A DNA stretch of 64,000 nt from Sabellastarte sp. h YS-2021 (Eukaryota; Annelida; Polychaeta; Sabellida; Sabellidae): the NCBI GenBank assembly GCA_964017235.1, contig OZ024931.1, forward strand, positions 137,952,033 through 138,016,032, written 5' to 3'. Within the stretch, counting starts at the first letter, position 1. The number at the start of each line of letters is the position of its first letter. A program made the translations under genes and the position numbers. Below, in pieces: positions 46,301 through 59,271 of this stretch. A model generated the notes under the pieces. That model made no database searches. It saw only the letters and a program-made list of their open reading frames with translations, and was not told the origin of the DNA.

Positions 46301-46814
46301 CAAAATTTACTTGCAATGAGCCTTAGTCAATTCATTCTTGTCAGAATTTACAGTATAGAGATAAATATTTTCAAGAGATTTCTGATTGTATTCAGAAAAG
46401 ATGAGGTATTGTTTTTGTTCCTGCCAAGTCATGTGCTGTTTACAAAAGCCCAAATGAAAGTAATAAAAATGAGTTACAAGGCACAGAATACCATACCACA
46501 TGTCACAATAGGTTTTGCCCCTTAATTGATCTACAAGAGTCATTATATCAATCTTTTGTGACTCTAGATTATAATGATCATGAAACAGAATTCCCACTTG
46601 ACCACGCCACTGTAGAGTCTAGAGGGAATTGTACATTGCAGGAAAATGCCAGCAAACAAAAACAGATTTCTAGACCAAGTCAAAATATATACAAAGGAGG
46701 ATTTATTTCCAAGCAATATGTGTCAAAAGGTCTGATAAAAATACTTAAATTGGAGAGAAAGCAATTCACCCAAAAGCAACCATTTCAAATGCACTAAAAG
46801 AATACCTGTAAATT

Positions 46815-47205
46815 GGCTGACAGTGATTACATTGCACTAATAGATACTGGCTCAGATATTTCCACCATTCCTGAAAAGATTTTATTACAACATGAGAACT
46901 TGAGGAGATTACCAAGATTTAGAAGTGATATCTCAGCAGCCACAACAGCCTCAGAAAACCATTCAGTATTTTTGAAAAATACAGTCTTTCCAAAGGTAAC
47001 CATAGGAAACTATACAGTCACTAATAGTTTTTATATAGCCCAAAATTCAGATAATGACATTATCTTGGGAGTCCCATTCCTCAGACAAACAAGAACTCAT
47101 TTAGATTTTGGTTCTCAGCTCTGTACATTGACATTGAATAATGCAGTCACCACTGAAAGATCCACTGAAATACCACCTAATTCCACAATCTTGTTTATGG
47201 AATAA
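46815..47205 (+). mobile_element. Aspartic protease part of the env-bearing fossil
   Basis: DYIALIDTGSDISTIPEKIL holds the DTG active site; the C-terminal ILGVPFLRQ is the second conserved protease block (normally ILG-D/N-FL). This part is comparatively well preserved. Confidence 0.82.
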
Positions 47206-47399
47206 ATTCCAGCATAAATTGTTTATAATAGATGTTTATACAGAAATAGACTCCCTGAATACATCAGTTTTCAAAATCCCCATTACAAATAAGCTGGAAA
47301 AACGTATTATTCTACCAGCAAACTTACAGCTAGGATTTTATTATTTTCCTTGACTATCAACAAGCAAATTCAATATCAGCTAATGACAGAGAAAACATC

Positions 47400-48900
47400 C
47401 CACAAAGGCCTAGTAATAAAACCCCTTCCAAAGACTTAATTAAGGCTGTCCGTTTATTGAGCTCCACAAGTCATAAATCTCACCAGGGATCTTTTCCAAT
47501 ACTTGAACACAGCCTTTCTTCTGCCTCAACTTTAACTCCCCAAGAAAAACAAAAATTATTAGAACTTTTAAAAGAATTTGATGATGTTTTCTTACACCCT
47601 GGTCAGAAGCTTTCTTGCACAAATATAGTTGAGCAGCACTTGAGGATTCCAAAAGATACCCCAGTTTGACCTTGTCATTCTCTCAGATTAAACAACACAA
47701 GAATGGCAATTCTGGAAGAATGTGTTAAAGACCTCTTATATCAAGGTATAATACAACACTGTGATAGTCCTTAATCAAATCCTATTGTGTTAGTCACCAT
47801 GTTTAGATTGTAGAACTCTTAATGAAAAAAAATTCCTCCAGTAGCAGTAAACTGTAGACCAGTTAATGACATACTACTAGCATCTATACCACCTGGATCA
47901 AAGTATTTTTCAACCTTTAACCTTACCTCTGCCTACTTCCAACTGCCTTTAGCAGAGGAAGATAGAAAATATACTGCTTTTGATTCACGGCAAGGAAAGA
48001 TGGAATATTGTTGAGCAGTAATGGGATGCAAGTCAGCTCAAGTTCATTAGTTACTGCTATTTCATGGCACTAAGTTATTTCATGACATGATACACACTCA
48101 CGTTTACTGTTATTTGGATGATGAGCTTGTAGTGTGTCCTACTTTTGAGCAACATCTAGTAACATTGAGAAAAATGTTTGAAAGTTTAAGAAAGGCTAAG
48201 CTTATGCTTGGACACAAAAAGTGTTTCTTTGCTACTCCAACAACAGAGTTTCTAGGACACATTGTCCAATTCAGGCATTTCTCAATCAGTTGATCAATTA
48301 AGGGCTGTAAAAAAAATCCACAACCAAAGAGCCCTAAACAGGTTAAAAGCTTTATTGGCTAGCCTCTTATTACAGACATTTTATTCCAGGTTTCTCACAA
48401 ATAGCTCATAGCCTCTATGAATTGATAAAACAGAGTCTACCATTTCACTGGAGAGATGATTTTGAGATGGCCTTCCAAACAATGAAAGACAAACTTTACA
48501 CTGCACCTGTTTTAATTTCTCCAAACTTGAATCTTCCATTCCACATTTTTTCAGATACTTCCAAGAAATCAGAATTTGTTTTAATGCAAAAGAAAAATGG
48601 TAGATTACACCCAATAGCATATGGCAGTAAAATCCTGGACAAACACCAACAGAATTGGAGTATAACTTGCTTAGAAGCATTTGCCCTTGTCACAAGTGTG
48701 CACCATTTCCAATTCTATATAGAAGGCAAAAAAAGTAATTCTACACATTGATCACAGTGCATTAACATATATTGCCAAACAACATCTCACAGACACCAAA
48801 GTGGCAAGATGGTTACAGACCCTCATAAACTTTGATATTCAGATAATTTATGAAAAAGCCAGCAATAATACAGTAGCAGATGTTTTGAGTAGAAATGTGG
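47400..48900 (+). mobile_element. RT and RNase H part of the env-bearing fossil
   Basis: RT words: LTPQEKQKLLELLKEFDDVF, CRPVNDI, FNLTSAYFQLPLAEEDRKYTAF, then CYLDDELVV, the YxDD catalytic box, and TEFLGHIV. RNase H words: FHIFSDTSKKSEFVLMQK, PIAYGSKILD, LEAFALV, HIDHSAL and the ADVLSRN end. Broken in several places. Confidence 0.85.
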
Positions 48901-48949
48901 ATGAAAATAATGCCATTCTATTCTCCACAATCACAGAAAATTGGTTAGA

Positions 48950-50965
48950 AAACAAATTTTTCAAAAAACAAAAGTTTTGTTCACCCCTTACAAAAACTGT
49001 TACAACTAGTAGGACAAAAAGCAGTAGTACTCAGACAGACCAATTACCGATATATTTAACCCAAAACAAATTGCATAGCAAAACGGCTATCTCAAAGTTG
49101 TCCTTCTTCACAGATACTATCTCGGACAGAAATGGTCAGAGATCAGATCCATATTTTGCTCCAATCATAAATTTCCTAGAACGTGGGGAACTCACCAATC
49201 AAGACCAACTTGACAGAAGAATTATTATTGAATCAGAATGGTTTCACTTAGATGACTTTCTTTTATACCGTACCAGCCTAACTCACTTTTCTAAAACCCA
49301 GACTCGACATAAAGTTGTCTTATGTATACCAGAAAACCAATTGCTCCAGGCAATAATTCAAATGCATAATGTTGGCCATATGGGCATTACTAAGCTGTAT
49401 TTACAGCTCCGACAACAGTATTATTCACCCAAATTAAGGCAGATGGTGAAAGACATAGTTCAGACTTGCCTGAAATGTCAAACTGTGAAACCCTTACACC
49501 AAAGTCATCAAAAACCAATCAAAATGGCCAGACTACTGGAACCGTATAGCACTTATAGCATGGATTTGTATGGACCTTTAACAGATAAAACAGATAACTC
49601 CGGATCCCCTTATTTGTATATCTTAGTTCTCAAAGAGTTATGGTCCGGATTTGTGACTCTTGTTGGATTGTGTAAAATGATCACCGAGGCAATCGTTGAA
49701 GCATATTATTCTGACATAATATTTCCATTTGGAAATTTCCAAAATTTATGCTGGGACAAGGCTGTCAATTTGAGTACCTTAGCTGTCAAAGAAACTTGCC
49801 ACCTTGTGTCCATTAAGACCTGGAAATCGCTGGCTTACCACCCCACTAGTAACGGCAAGATTGAGAGTACAATGGCTATAATCAGGGCCGCCTTTAGAAA
49901 ATTTGGACAAGATTCAAAAGACTGGGTCTATGTGTTGAAGGTTAGAGCCTCAAGTATAAATTCAAGTGCACAGGCCCATACACAGTTCAATCCATTCTTC
50001 CTTCAGCATTTCTGCGATTACCCTTCTATCTTTGCTTTCGCCAATTCAACTTAAGCAGTTAACGCCCATTATTATTCGAATGTGGTAAAACGTGTTTCGG
50101 AGGACAAGTGATTATGCATTGACATTTACCAACAAATCCATGATGACTATTGTAAGACACAAGAAGATTAAAAAACAATGGTAGAAAGGTCATACCACTC
50201 GCAATCAACCAGCCAGTACATTTAAAAATATTCCATCCAAGTACAGACAGATTTGCAAAACTACAACCACGTTGGAAAGGCCCTCTGTATATAGAAAGTT
50301 TCAAAGGCAATAGTGGTGTTTATCTCTCCAAAGAAATAGGTCGGCCACCTTTAGCCACAGTTTTTCACAGAGATTTTATGAAACTATTCATTGCGCGCCT
50401 GGTCCAATCTCAAACAACCCCTTTTCTTCAGCACACAAATATCAATCCCAAAGACTGGTTAGCACTAGACTTAGACCATATAGATTTTTATTCGAAAAAT
50501 GAAAATACCACTAACAGAAATGCTCAAACCCAAAACCCATCACTTGTGAAACCCCCTGGTTACCAACTAAAAACCCCTACACATAAAACAACTGAAATTT
50601 CAAATGACCAGTTAACTGAAGGACAGATAAATACACCCACACACAATGCCAAATCTGCCGGGTCTGTGACCACAGTAGATCCTCCAGACCCCACAATAAC
50701 AGCCTCCCCAAATCAAGGATCAAACACCAATGCAGAAAATCCTGTACCTCAGGAGACAAAAACTGGTGTAGATTACACTCCAGATCTGCCCACCCGTTTA
50801 GGTAAGAAATATTTTGGTAAAGACCTATATTTTCAATATAAGACTGACCCACAAAGTGACAGAATTAAATGGGTGAGAGTATCAGACCTTCCCAAAGATC
50901 ATATCCATGTAGTCAATTTAGAAGCTATACCATTTATTACAAGATCAGGCTGCACCACTAAGTAA
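48950..50965 (+). mobile_element. Integrase part of the env-bearing fossil
   Basis: Zinc-binding part (MHNVGHMGITKLYLQLRQQY, then CLKCQ), core with the first acid in YSMDLYGPLTD and the YHPTSNGKIEST block, and a GPY/F-like C-terminal module (WKGPLYIESFKGN, then HRDFMKLF). A Thr/Pro/Asn-rich tail runs to 50,965. Broken. Confidence 0.82.
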
Positions 50966-53357
50966 TGCCCCCTATGAAATGGGAAAGTGAACCATGCACT
51001 TCCAGGTATCACAAGCCCAGTATATCAATTTCCCTCCCAAATCCATGGTTTTCAATATTATCACCATGCAGTTATTATATTGGCAGATAATATATAACAT
51101 AGTTCATTTTATAAACAAGACAAACTCTCTGCCAACCCAATTTTCTAGCATATGACCCATTATAAGTCAAAAGGACTTTTAGTGAAACTTGTTTACAGTA
51201 ATGTCTCTAGTTAAGGTTTTACTCATTAATAATAATAATAATACTGGCTGATTTTCCGTCTGTAATTCCTAGTGGTTTGCCATGACTCATATTTGTCACA
51301 GTAGAACTTTAATCCATTTGACTGCAAAAATGAACAAAACTTAGATTTTTATAAATAATTATGTTCTTGCTGACTACCAATATATATCTCCAATCCAAAT
51401 TGCAGTCTTTCCACAGTGAGTAAATTTAAATTGCATTTCATATTGAAAATTCATTTTTAAGACAACTAGTATATTTTCTCTTATCCACTGTCAAATTGCC
51501 CAAATTTGAGGTTACGTTTTTATTTTTGACTGACCACATTTTCTAAATGTATCGCCAAAATTTTGTTTAAGAGTCATTTCACTCAAGTAAGTCCAATTCT
51601 AGTAATAAGCTTCATACAAAGTACTAGAACACTAAGTATACTTACTGGCATTACAGAATTCATATAGATAGAGTTTTGACTGAAACTCCACTGGAGTTAA
51701 CTGTCTATGGCCAACTACAGGCATAAATGTTGTAAACAGGCAATTAAGTGAACAAACAAAGATACTTTAAAGCAAATTACCAACAGAAATGTGACTCATT
51801 ATTTATTAACTTTTCTTGAATTTTTTCTATTTTTCAAGTTAATCACAGCTCACCAAATTATTTCTTAGAGAAACAAAAAAGAAAAGATTTCTGTCCATGG
51901 TAGAATTTAGAATTTTCCACAAACTTTTGCCAAAAAATGTCTCAAAAACCCACTCTTGTAACTCCCAGTTAGTAATAAGAAAGCTTAGTCTTCTTACATT
52001 TAAAGGTCCATCTCTTAATGGAGCTTTTGATGAAACACATTAGTCGTGACTCACCATTTCCCCCCACCATGATAGCCTTAAGATAGAGAACATAATCAAA
52101 GAGTTTTATGGAGATTACTTTCCAAAATAGAATCCAACCTTGTAAAAATGTCTTTAAGAAATGATTAAAGTAGTCTTTTATGACTGGCAATTTCTGTTTA
52201 AAGCCCATTAAGACCCCATAAGGACCCTCATAAGTCCCCTATGAAACTATTAGGGACAATCATTAGATCCCTTTCCACATTAAATTCACATAAACATGGC
52301 ACCAGCTTGACAGCTGTGAAGACATAAACTGTCTGGAATGGGCAGAAACAAAGACCTGCCCTGGAGTATGAATTATACAGCCTGCCTCAAATAACAAATG
52401 GCCCAGACAGATATCAGTCCCCTTTAAATCTGTGCAGTCAGGGCCATATTTATAACCCAGCCCAAGCTTACCATATAGACTGTTGCACATACAGGAATTA
52501 ACATACAGAGATGTGTGGGGACAATTTGGCTTGGACTTTAGTGTTGAAATTTGTGAACAATAATTTGTCCTCTTCTTACTTCTAGATCAGTGCTCCACTA
52601 TTTTAACTGAGGAAACTTATACTTGGAAATCAACAACTATACTATAATTAACGGACTAACATAAACTTAAACCTTTTCACATATTTTGATTGAATAATAA
52701 TGTGATTGATCACAATGTGTATTTACTTGTTGCTGCTCAATTGATAAATAAAGCAGTCTGGGCAAGGAGACTATTAACATTTTCTGAGTCATACAGTCAA
52801 ATGGAAAACATTGGAGCCCGCTTTGGTATCAGCCCCCTCAGACCTGGCACCCTCATATAATAGGGTAGACCATCACGCCCTACACAAGACACATCCATAG
52901 ATGAATAATAATGAGGTCTGGGGTGGGGCGGTGCCAACTGGATTCTTTCAGTGTCAGCTTCCCAGAACAAAGGCCGTCTAGCCAGACTAAGTGCAGAACT
53001 TGTGTTTTATAATTAGCCTCAGTTTCCAGTAGCCAACCACAACTTGTGAACTCTTAAAAGTTGAATGCAAGGACTTGGAAATAAATTCACACTTAACAGA
53101 TAACATTAACTTGACTTTGCATTGGACTTACATAATACTTAAGGGATATGACTTAAGAATAGAAATATCCTTTGTCAAACAAATAGTACTCAGTTAGAAT
53201 TATGAACTAACAAGATTACATGTTCTATGGAAGGACATTATTGAGAAAACTGCATGTGACTTTGATAAAACAGTGAACTTTAGCAGTTGTGTGAGAATCA
53301 TCAAACAAAATTACCACTTCCACAGACATATTAGTTATCAGATCGACAGACAACAAC
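50966..53357. other. 2.4-kb noncoding gap between integrase and env parts
   Basis: No protein recognised. A TATA-like tatttataa lies near 52,447 and a perfect AATAAA at 52,747-52,752, which together look like a promoter and poly(A) site some 300 bases apart, as inside an LTR. 'tggagcccgc' at 52,811 could be a primer-site start. No second copy of this stretch exists in the window, so an LTR cannot be proven. Confidence 0.4.
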
Positions 53358-55217
53358 ATGGGACTTTTGCTGTACTTATACTTGTTTACCACTCCAGTGG
53401 TTATACTTGGGTTACCATCTCCTTTTGTCAACAGAGCAAATTACGGACTTACATTCAGAGCTGTTGGTGACATGCAGTTTGTCACTGACAAGTAGTTACA
53501 CTTCTTCAGAATCCTCTTACCCCAAGTTCCCTCCTTCAAGATTATGGCTTTGAGACCTTCCTCTACTTGGGCCAGAACTACAGCCACCCCAGCCACCCCA
53601 CTACACAAAGAATGTGTACATCTAGCAGACCATGCCCAAACACTACCGAAACAGTATGCGAAAGAAGGCCGGATTGCTTGAACAGAGCCAACTGCAAGGC
53701 CCAAAATGCATATGCCCAGGTTGTCACCAAGATCTTCAATGATTTTGCAGCTGAGTATTAAAGATTCTACCACAGGCTTAACGTAACTTTCAGTGATTTT
53801 TCTTCCGATATGCACAGACGTGCTTGGTTAGATATTTCTGGCATTTTTTCTAAAGTTTTTAGTTTTGATAGACCAAAATATATAGATCAAATGAACTCTG
53901 CAGTTGCACATTTAGAAACTAAATTCAAAACTCAGGCTCTGGCAACACAAAACATGTTCCAATACATGCATTCAACCTTGGATTTGACCAATAAAAGGCT
54001 TGGCCATTTGTCTTCTCGACTCCAAATATTATGAAACTTTACCTCTTAATTTGCCACTCACATGGTTAATAACTTAGCATTTGCTTTACAGTTTTCAAGC
54101 ACACGTTTCAAAGATATTTTTGACCTTCACAGAGAATTTCAAAATGTTTCTGCAGAACTCAGAAATTTAGAAAGTGGTTTGGCTTCTTTAATACAAGGTC
54201 ATTTGTCACCACATTTAATAACTTTTGACTTAACCAAGGATGTCCTTGACTTGGTGGCTTTACGCTATTGAAGATTTTTGCATCAAGAGAAAAGACAATA
54301 CTTTGTATTTGGGAATTCCTATCCCAGTTACATTTGACAGTGGATGTTCCATCTGTATCAAATCAACAGTCACCCACTTCCTGCAGCCATGAATTCCCGC
54401 ATTCCCGCATCTACATCTTTGATGTATATGAGTACTTAGCACAGTCAACAGACAGCGATTCTACTTTCACCCCAGACAACAAGATTTGTTTGCACACTGT
54501 ACTCCTGGCAACAACAAAACATGTTCTTATCCACCACCTTTACATGATGCTAGCCAACAACTTTTGTGTGAGTATGCAATCTTATAAACTCAGAACACAT
54601 CACACAACAGACTTGCCAGTATAATATTCAGACACCTGTTATAACTCCACAGATAACCCCATTGAATGCTACTACATATCTAATTCAGAATGTATCAGAG
54701 TATACCATCACTTGTAAATATATGTCTCAAACTAAGAAAGGTTGTAAAACATGTTTTTTGCTCTTACAACATAGTTGTGGTTGTGGTTATACAGTATGAT
54801 AACACAGTGATCTTTCCCCAGTATTTAGATTGTGAATCATCCATTACTAATACACAAGTTAAGTACCCTAGGAATTTAATGGTAGCCAAAATATTACTAG
54901 CAGAGACAGATATGTCCCAGTTTAGAGGCAACACATTTGATGATAGTGATCCAGATTTGGCCTTACCAAAACTCAAAATTTTTGATGCCAAAATGTCTGA
55001 AAGTGTAGCGACAGAACATCAAGATGCCCTTGACTTATACAAAGTATTACAGAATCTACAGAATAATGAGGTAACATACCAACATGTAGCTGACAGGTTG
55101 TATGACACCTATATTCAGCCATTCTATGCTAAAACTGCCATTGTGAAAGACATTCCTCCCTTTATTTTCAATGTCATTGCATACACCATTTTGGTATATG
55201 TGGCTTGGCACCTTTGA
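53358..55217 (+). mobile_element. Envelope-like part of the fossil
   Basis: Starts with an ATG and a hydrophobic signal peptide (MGLLLYLYLFTTPVVILGL). Next comes a YGLTFRAVGDMQFVTD block, of the type found at the start of retroelement and baculovirus F-like envelopes. Then HRRAWLDISGIFSKVFSFD, with basic residues before a fusion-peptide-like Gly/hydrophobic stretch, followed by a heptad-rich part. The end is a membrane segment (FIFNVIAYTILVYVAW). The family is inferred from this order and spacing; a profile comparison was not possible here. The part is broken, with several breaks. Confidence 0.65.
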
Positions 55218-55238
55218 GCTCTAGCCACAGCTCTTGTT

Positions 55239-56000
55239 TTGAGGGCTCACCCAACCAGAGCCTATGATTTTGACTCAGATGAGCTTTATGAAGCAGATGC
55301 ACCAGCACCAACACCTTGGTATCACCTTTTAGTTATAAACCCAACGCCTCATACTGCAACCCTTCTTACAGCACTAATGTTCCTAATCTTTGCTTGGTGC
55401 TGCAAGGATCTCATTGTTTTAGGACTAAATAAGATCATCATATTTTGGCCAGCTAGCCACAGCTGGGATATAGTTTTTCAGAGGGCCCACAAACACAGTC
55501 TTATCACCATATACGTTGGACCTGTACCTTCCTTAATGACAGACTTTTCAACAATTACTCAAAACCCTATCACCAGAGTGAAAGTGCAAACATTACTGCC
55601 CTTCTTTATATATAGGCTGACTATTAGGCAAGAAGATGGTGCCCTCTTGTGGAAAAATGGTGACATTTGGAGAGTACCCTCATGTGAACACATAGGCCCA
55701 TTAGTAGCCCATAGGATCAGATATGCTTTGACCCACCCACCTTTAAGATACAGATTTCTGATAGGCCAAGATGGTATTTTCAGAAGCCCACCTATATATG
55801 TAGAATCTTTTTCACATCAGTACCAGCTACCACCACGGTATATTATGGAAACACTGAATAATGCAGGGCATGATCAAAATACTCTTATGCCCCACATTCC
55901 TCCACATACAGATCTGGGGGCAGAGTTACACTTTGCTATACAAAAACACGAGAAAACACAGTCAGTGACTCTAGTTGCCCCGATACATGGTCAACATTGA
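55239..56000 (+). mobile_element. Unidentified 253-codon frame directly after env
   Basis: Begins just after the env membrane segment on the same strand, with no ATG at its start. It has an acidic lead-in (DFDSDELYEAD), a strong hydrophobic segment (TATLLTALMFLIFAWCC), then a compact, aromatic-rich soluble part (IGPLVAHRIRYALTHPPLRY, RSPPIYVESFSHQYQLPPRY) ending near 56,000. The length and composition look coding. It could be an envelope tail, a separate accessory protein of the element, or a captured gene. I cannot name it. Confidence 0.5.
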
Positions 56001-57581
56001 GGCAACAACTGAACAAAGTGCAGTTTCAAACACCAACACAATAGGTGTCCATTCAAACTTATGTAAACCAAACAGTAGACAGTTAGTTGAACACTACTGA
56101 GTAATTGAGCCACAGTTAAACCCAGATGGCACAGCACATGACTTAGCAAGTATATAATATGTTCAAGCAAAAAATAAATGCACTACATTATTATTGTAAA
56201 TCAATAACATCCTTTTAAGCACAAAAGAGACTGTGTTCCAAAAGACTTTCAAATGAGTTTCTCAATGCTAAAAGTTGAGCTATGATCATAAGATATATAT
56301 GTCAAGTATATTGTGTGAAAATGCTAAATATTTTACAACTTGATTCTCTGTGTATTTCATTCAAGTTTACAATATTTTGATTCTCATATAAATAATTTTA
56401 CATGTCAAGACCATGACCGCATTGAAGTTACTAACTTATAAATCTCTCATTAGTCAATGGTAAGAGGCATTGGAATTGGCCGGAAACCCATCACAAAGGA
56501 AAATGTTTTCTAATACCTGTTCTTTCTGTTTCTGCAACCTTACCGCTTAAGGGAGTTCATCTGGTTTCATTGACAACATGCAGTCAAAATTCTAATCAGT
56601 ATTACTACCATATACATATTCTTATGACAACCTTCATCATATTTTTCTCACTTTTGGTAACCTTTGCACTATATTCTTTCATATCAACTGGGTATGGTCC
56701 ACAGCATATAGAATGATAACAAGATTTGTATATTTTTGGTCATACAGATTTAATATTTATAACATTTCATGTAATTTGACATTTTCATACATGTGCTGAG
56801 GTGTGATCAAATTATATATTTTATCACAGAACCCCAGTGCTGTTATTCATCTCAAATACATTATTATTCATATAATGCTTACAATTAGTGTTAATTTTGA
56901 TAGATGCTGCATACTGCCATTTCATTCCAAATTCCTATTATATAGAGCCATAACTCTAAAATGGCAACTGATTACTATAACATTCTGACAATCCCCCGTG
57001 TGGAGCCCAGGATATGCCATAGCTACTTTACTGCCTCTATCGGATATTATATTCAAGTGCTAATTACATTAGTGTTACACTGTATCAGATATTAAGAGGC
57101 ATATGCAGAATAGGCCCACACCTTCGTGGTTGTTGTAAAAAGCTCTGACTTGAGTGACAAAGCGCCAGTGCAGCATTCAGCGTTTATAATACTGTGTATT
57201 CACAGTATATACTTAGACTTGAGAGATAGTAAAATATTAGTGTAGCATCTATAGTGCCGAGTGTTGACAGTATACTTATACAATTTCTTTAATTAACATT
57301 GTTCATTGTTGTGAGATTTTGGGTAACTGTAATTTTATTGTGCATTTAACAATTATCAATTGCTTATTATTGTATAATAGTATTACACAACTTTGTGAAC
57401 GGCTACAGTTATGCAACCAACAGCCTTCAGATCTAGCTCCGGTCACTCTGCTTCTTGCACACATAGTACCCCTCCCAGGGCTACCACCATCCAAGATATG
57501 CCTGGAGATTTCCAGACCGCATATGCAACAGCAAGGTCATAGCACCAAAATCACGATGCTCTACAACAACTCCCACATAGG
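56001..57581. other. Noncoding spacer
   Basis: AT-rich with no long frame and no repeat seen. 'gtgtggagcccaggatatg' at 56,998 shares the word tggagccc with 52,811; I could not extend the match. Tracts at 57,180-57,260 share loose wording (gtgcagcat/gtgtagcat, cagtatata/cagtatact). Confidence 0.35.
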
Positions 57582-58267
57582 TTGAAACAATCTCCTACCT
57601 TTCAGGGTTATTACCCTCAATTAATTGACCCAGCTTTCTGGAACTACAACCCACAAGCAACTCCTCAGCCCAGTATTCCCCAAACCAATGCATTTATAGA
57701 CCCTTTACAGTGCCCATTACACAATACAGCCACATGGCCTAACGATACACAGGTATTCCCTATTAATCTACAATGCTTTCACAATGATTTGACATTTTTG
57801 GCACAAGCACATTATACCTTTCCATACACTACTATGGACCCATTACAGTTCGTCAGAACAAAGGCATACCTTCAACCTTATACATTTCCAATAGATATCA
57901 TGGTAGCCATGTTACATAGTATTCCTCTACGAACTTGGGCAAAACTTTATGTTTTGACCTGCACATATTTCCCATGAGAAACAACACTCATTACAACTTA
58001 TGGCATGTCCGCATTCCAATGACATGGCTGCACTCCATTTGGATGAATGCCAACACATTTCAAAATGTTGCCCGCGGTGCACACCGCCTTTATCTTCACG
58101 CCGCGAATAGAATACAACAGGGTTGTTGCATTATTTGTGAATTGCAAATACCGCTTGTGCGCAGTCCGACATGCATCCACAACTTTTATATCACACCATG
58201 CTGCCATTATCACAGAGCGATTATAAGTGCCGCATATGAAACCAGTGCTACAACTTCAGACACATGA
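57582..58267 (+). other. Unidentified protein-like region, possibly part of the env-bearing fossil
   Basis: Two overlapping open stretches give protein-like sequence rich in Pro, Gln, Tyr, Phe and Trp at first (AFWNYNPQATPQPSIPQ) and in His, Arg, Cys and aromatic residues later (LWHVRIPMTWLHSIWMNAN, CCHYHR). No domain recognised. It lies 1.6 kb past the frame at 55.2-56.0 kb, same strand, with similar composition. I treat it as a probable fossil of a virus-like element. It could instead belong to an unknown neighbour. Confidence 0.4.
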
Positions 58268-58457
58268 GCCCTCTCCATGCTCCTCCAGTAGTGACACCTA
58301 TTTCCCTTGGTCTTTATGCTAGAATGCTGGCAGATTTCCATTCTTAAATTACTGTATTTCTTTCTTCTAGCCTCCAGGCTCAAAATCTATCACTCATACC
58401 ACCAATAATAAAATCCACCTGTATTTTTATTAATGAGTTGCATACTGTTAATGTACA

Positions 58458-58459
<2 letters not shown>

Positions 58460-58489
<30 letters not shown>
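58460..58489. repeat. (AT)n microsatellite
   Basis: A 30-base uninterrupted AT run. Confidence 0.97.
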
Positions 58490-58491
<2 letters not shown>

Positions 58492-58499
58492 CACTTTAT

Positions 58500-58790
58500 T
58501 CATCATTAAGTAGACAGTGTGTAAAAACCTAGCTTAAGTCGACACTAACCTATATCTTTCATTTTTGATGATAATAACTTGAGATTTTAAAATTTTCTTA
58601 TATTTTGAATGAGGATTTTTAATATATATCCATGCAATGCTTTTAGTTTGCAATAAAATATATAACTCAAGTGTCTACCTAAAAATGTCTACTTAATGTT
58701 TTACCCGATTAAAATCATCATTAAGTAGACTGTCCCCTTAAGTGGTGTAAAAACAGCCACATTAAGTAGACATTTTAATGTGTAGAAATA
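58500..58790. repeat. Inverted relatives of the 44-bp minisatellite
   Basis: Words such as cattaagtagacagtgtgtaa and gtgtaaaaac...cttaagt are the reverse complement of the 44-bp unit (tgtccacttaagttgggttt). At least three occur here, facing the array 500-800 bases away, which suggests both belong to one element with repeat-built ends. Confidence 0.55.
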
Positions 58791-59271
58791 TGAATTAGAA
58801 ATCAGATAAAAAGATCCAAAAATAATTGCTTTTGTATTTATTCTAAATCTATGGCTCTTTGTATAAAAATACATGGCATTCTGTATGTAGTTTTAGTTTT
58901 ATTTTTTCACAGATTCAATGCACAAGTGATAATTATTAAGTCTGGTTCAACACAACTTAAGCTTCCTTTGAAAACAGCCATCTCATATTCAAGAGGAAAG
59001 TTCTGACTTTTACATAAATATTCCAGTTGAAAATAGAAATCCTTTTGTTTTTTTTTAAAGAATTTAAACATTTTGTTTTCAGACTTAAATACATGTATCT
59101 ATACTTCCTAAAATTGGTTTAATTTGGATTTTTTTAGGATTCTTGAAACAGTTTTCTCTTTTTAGTTTTAGCTAGATAATCAATTGAATAATAAATTACC
59201 CTGAAAGTTACTACTTGCTAAGTTTTGTGCCAAATATTTATGTTATGTATATTTATAATACATCTATGGTG
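58791..59271. other. Noncoding, nothing recognised
   Basis: AT-rich sequence between the inverted repeat relatives and the minisatellite; no frame. Confidence 0.4.

Larger units (their letters stand above)
44250..56000 (+). mobile_element. Old env-bearing Ty3/gypsy fossil
   Basis: Parts in order on the plus strand: gag, protease, RT-RNase H, integrase, a 2.4-kb gap, an envelope-like part and a further frame. This is the layout of errantivirus-like (env-carrying) gypsy elements. No LTR pair, primer site or polypurine tract could be fixed by eye, so both ends are approximate. It is broken, with well over a dozen breaks spread along it, and it looks much older than the 17-37 kb complex. It is unrelated to that complex: RT is present, integrase wording differs and gag is not SCAN-like. 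Confidence 0.75.

Noticed and set aside
44250-58267. Polinton or other large virus-like element
   Set aside because: No protein-primed polymerase, capsid or packaging ATPase wording; RT, RNase H and gypsy-type integrase are clear.
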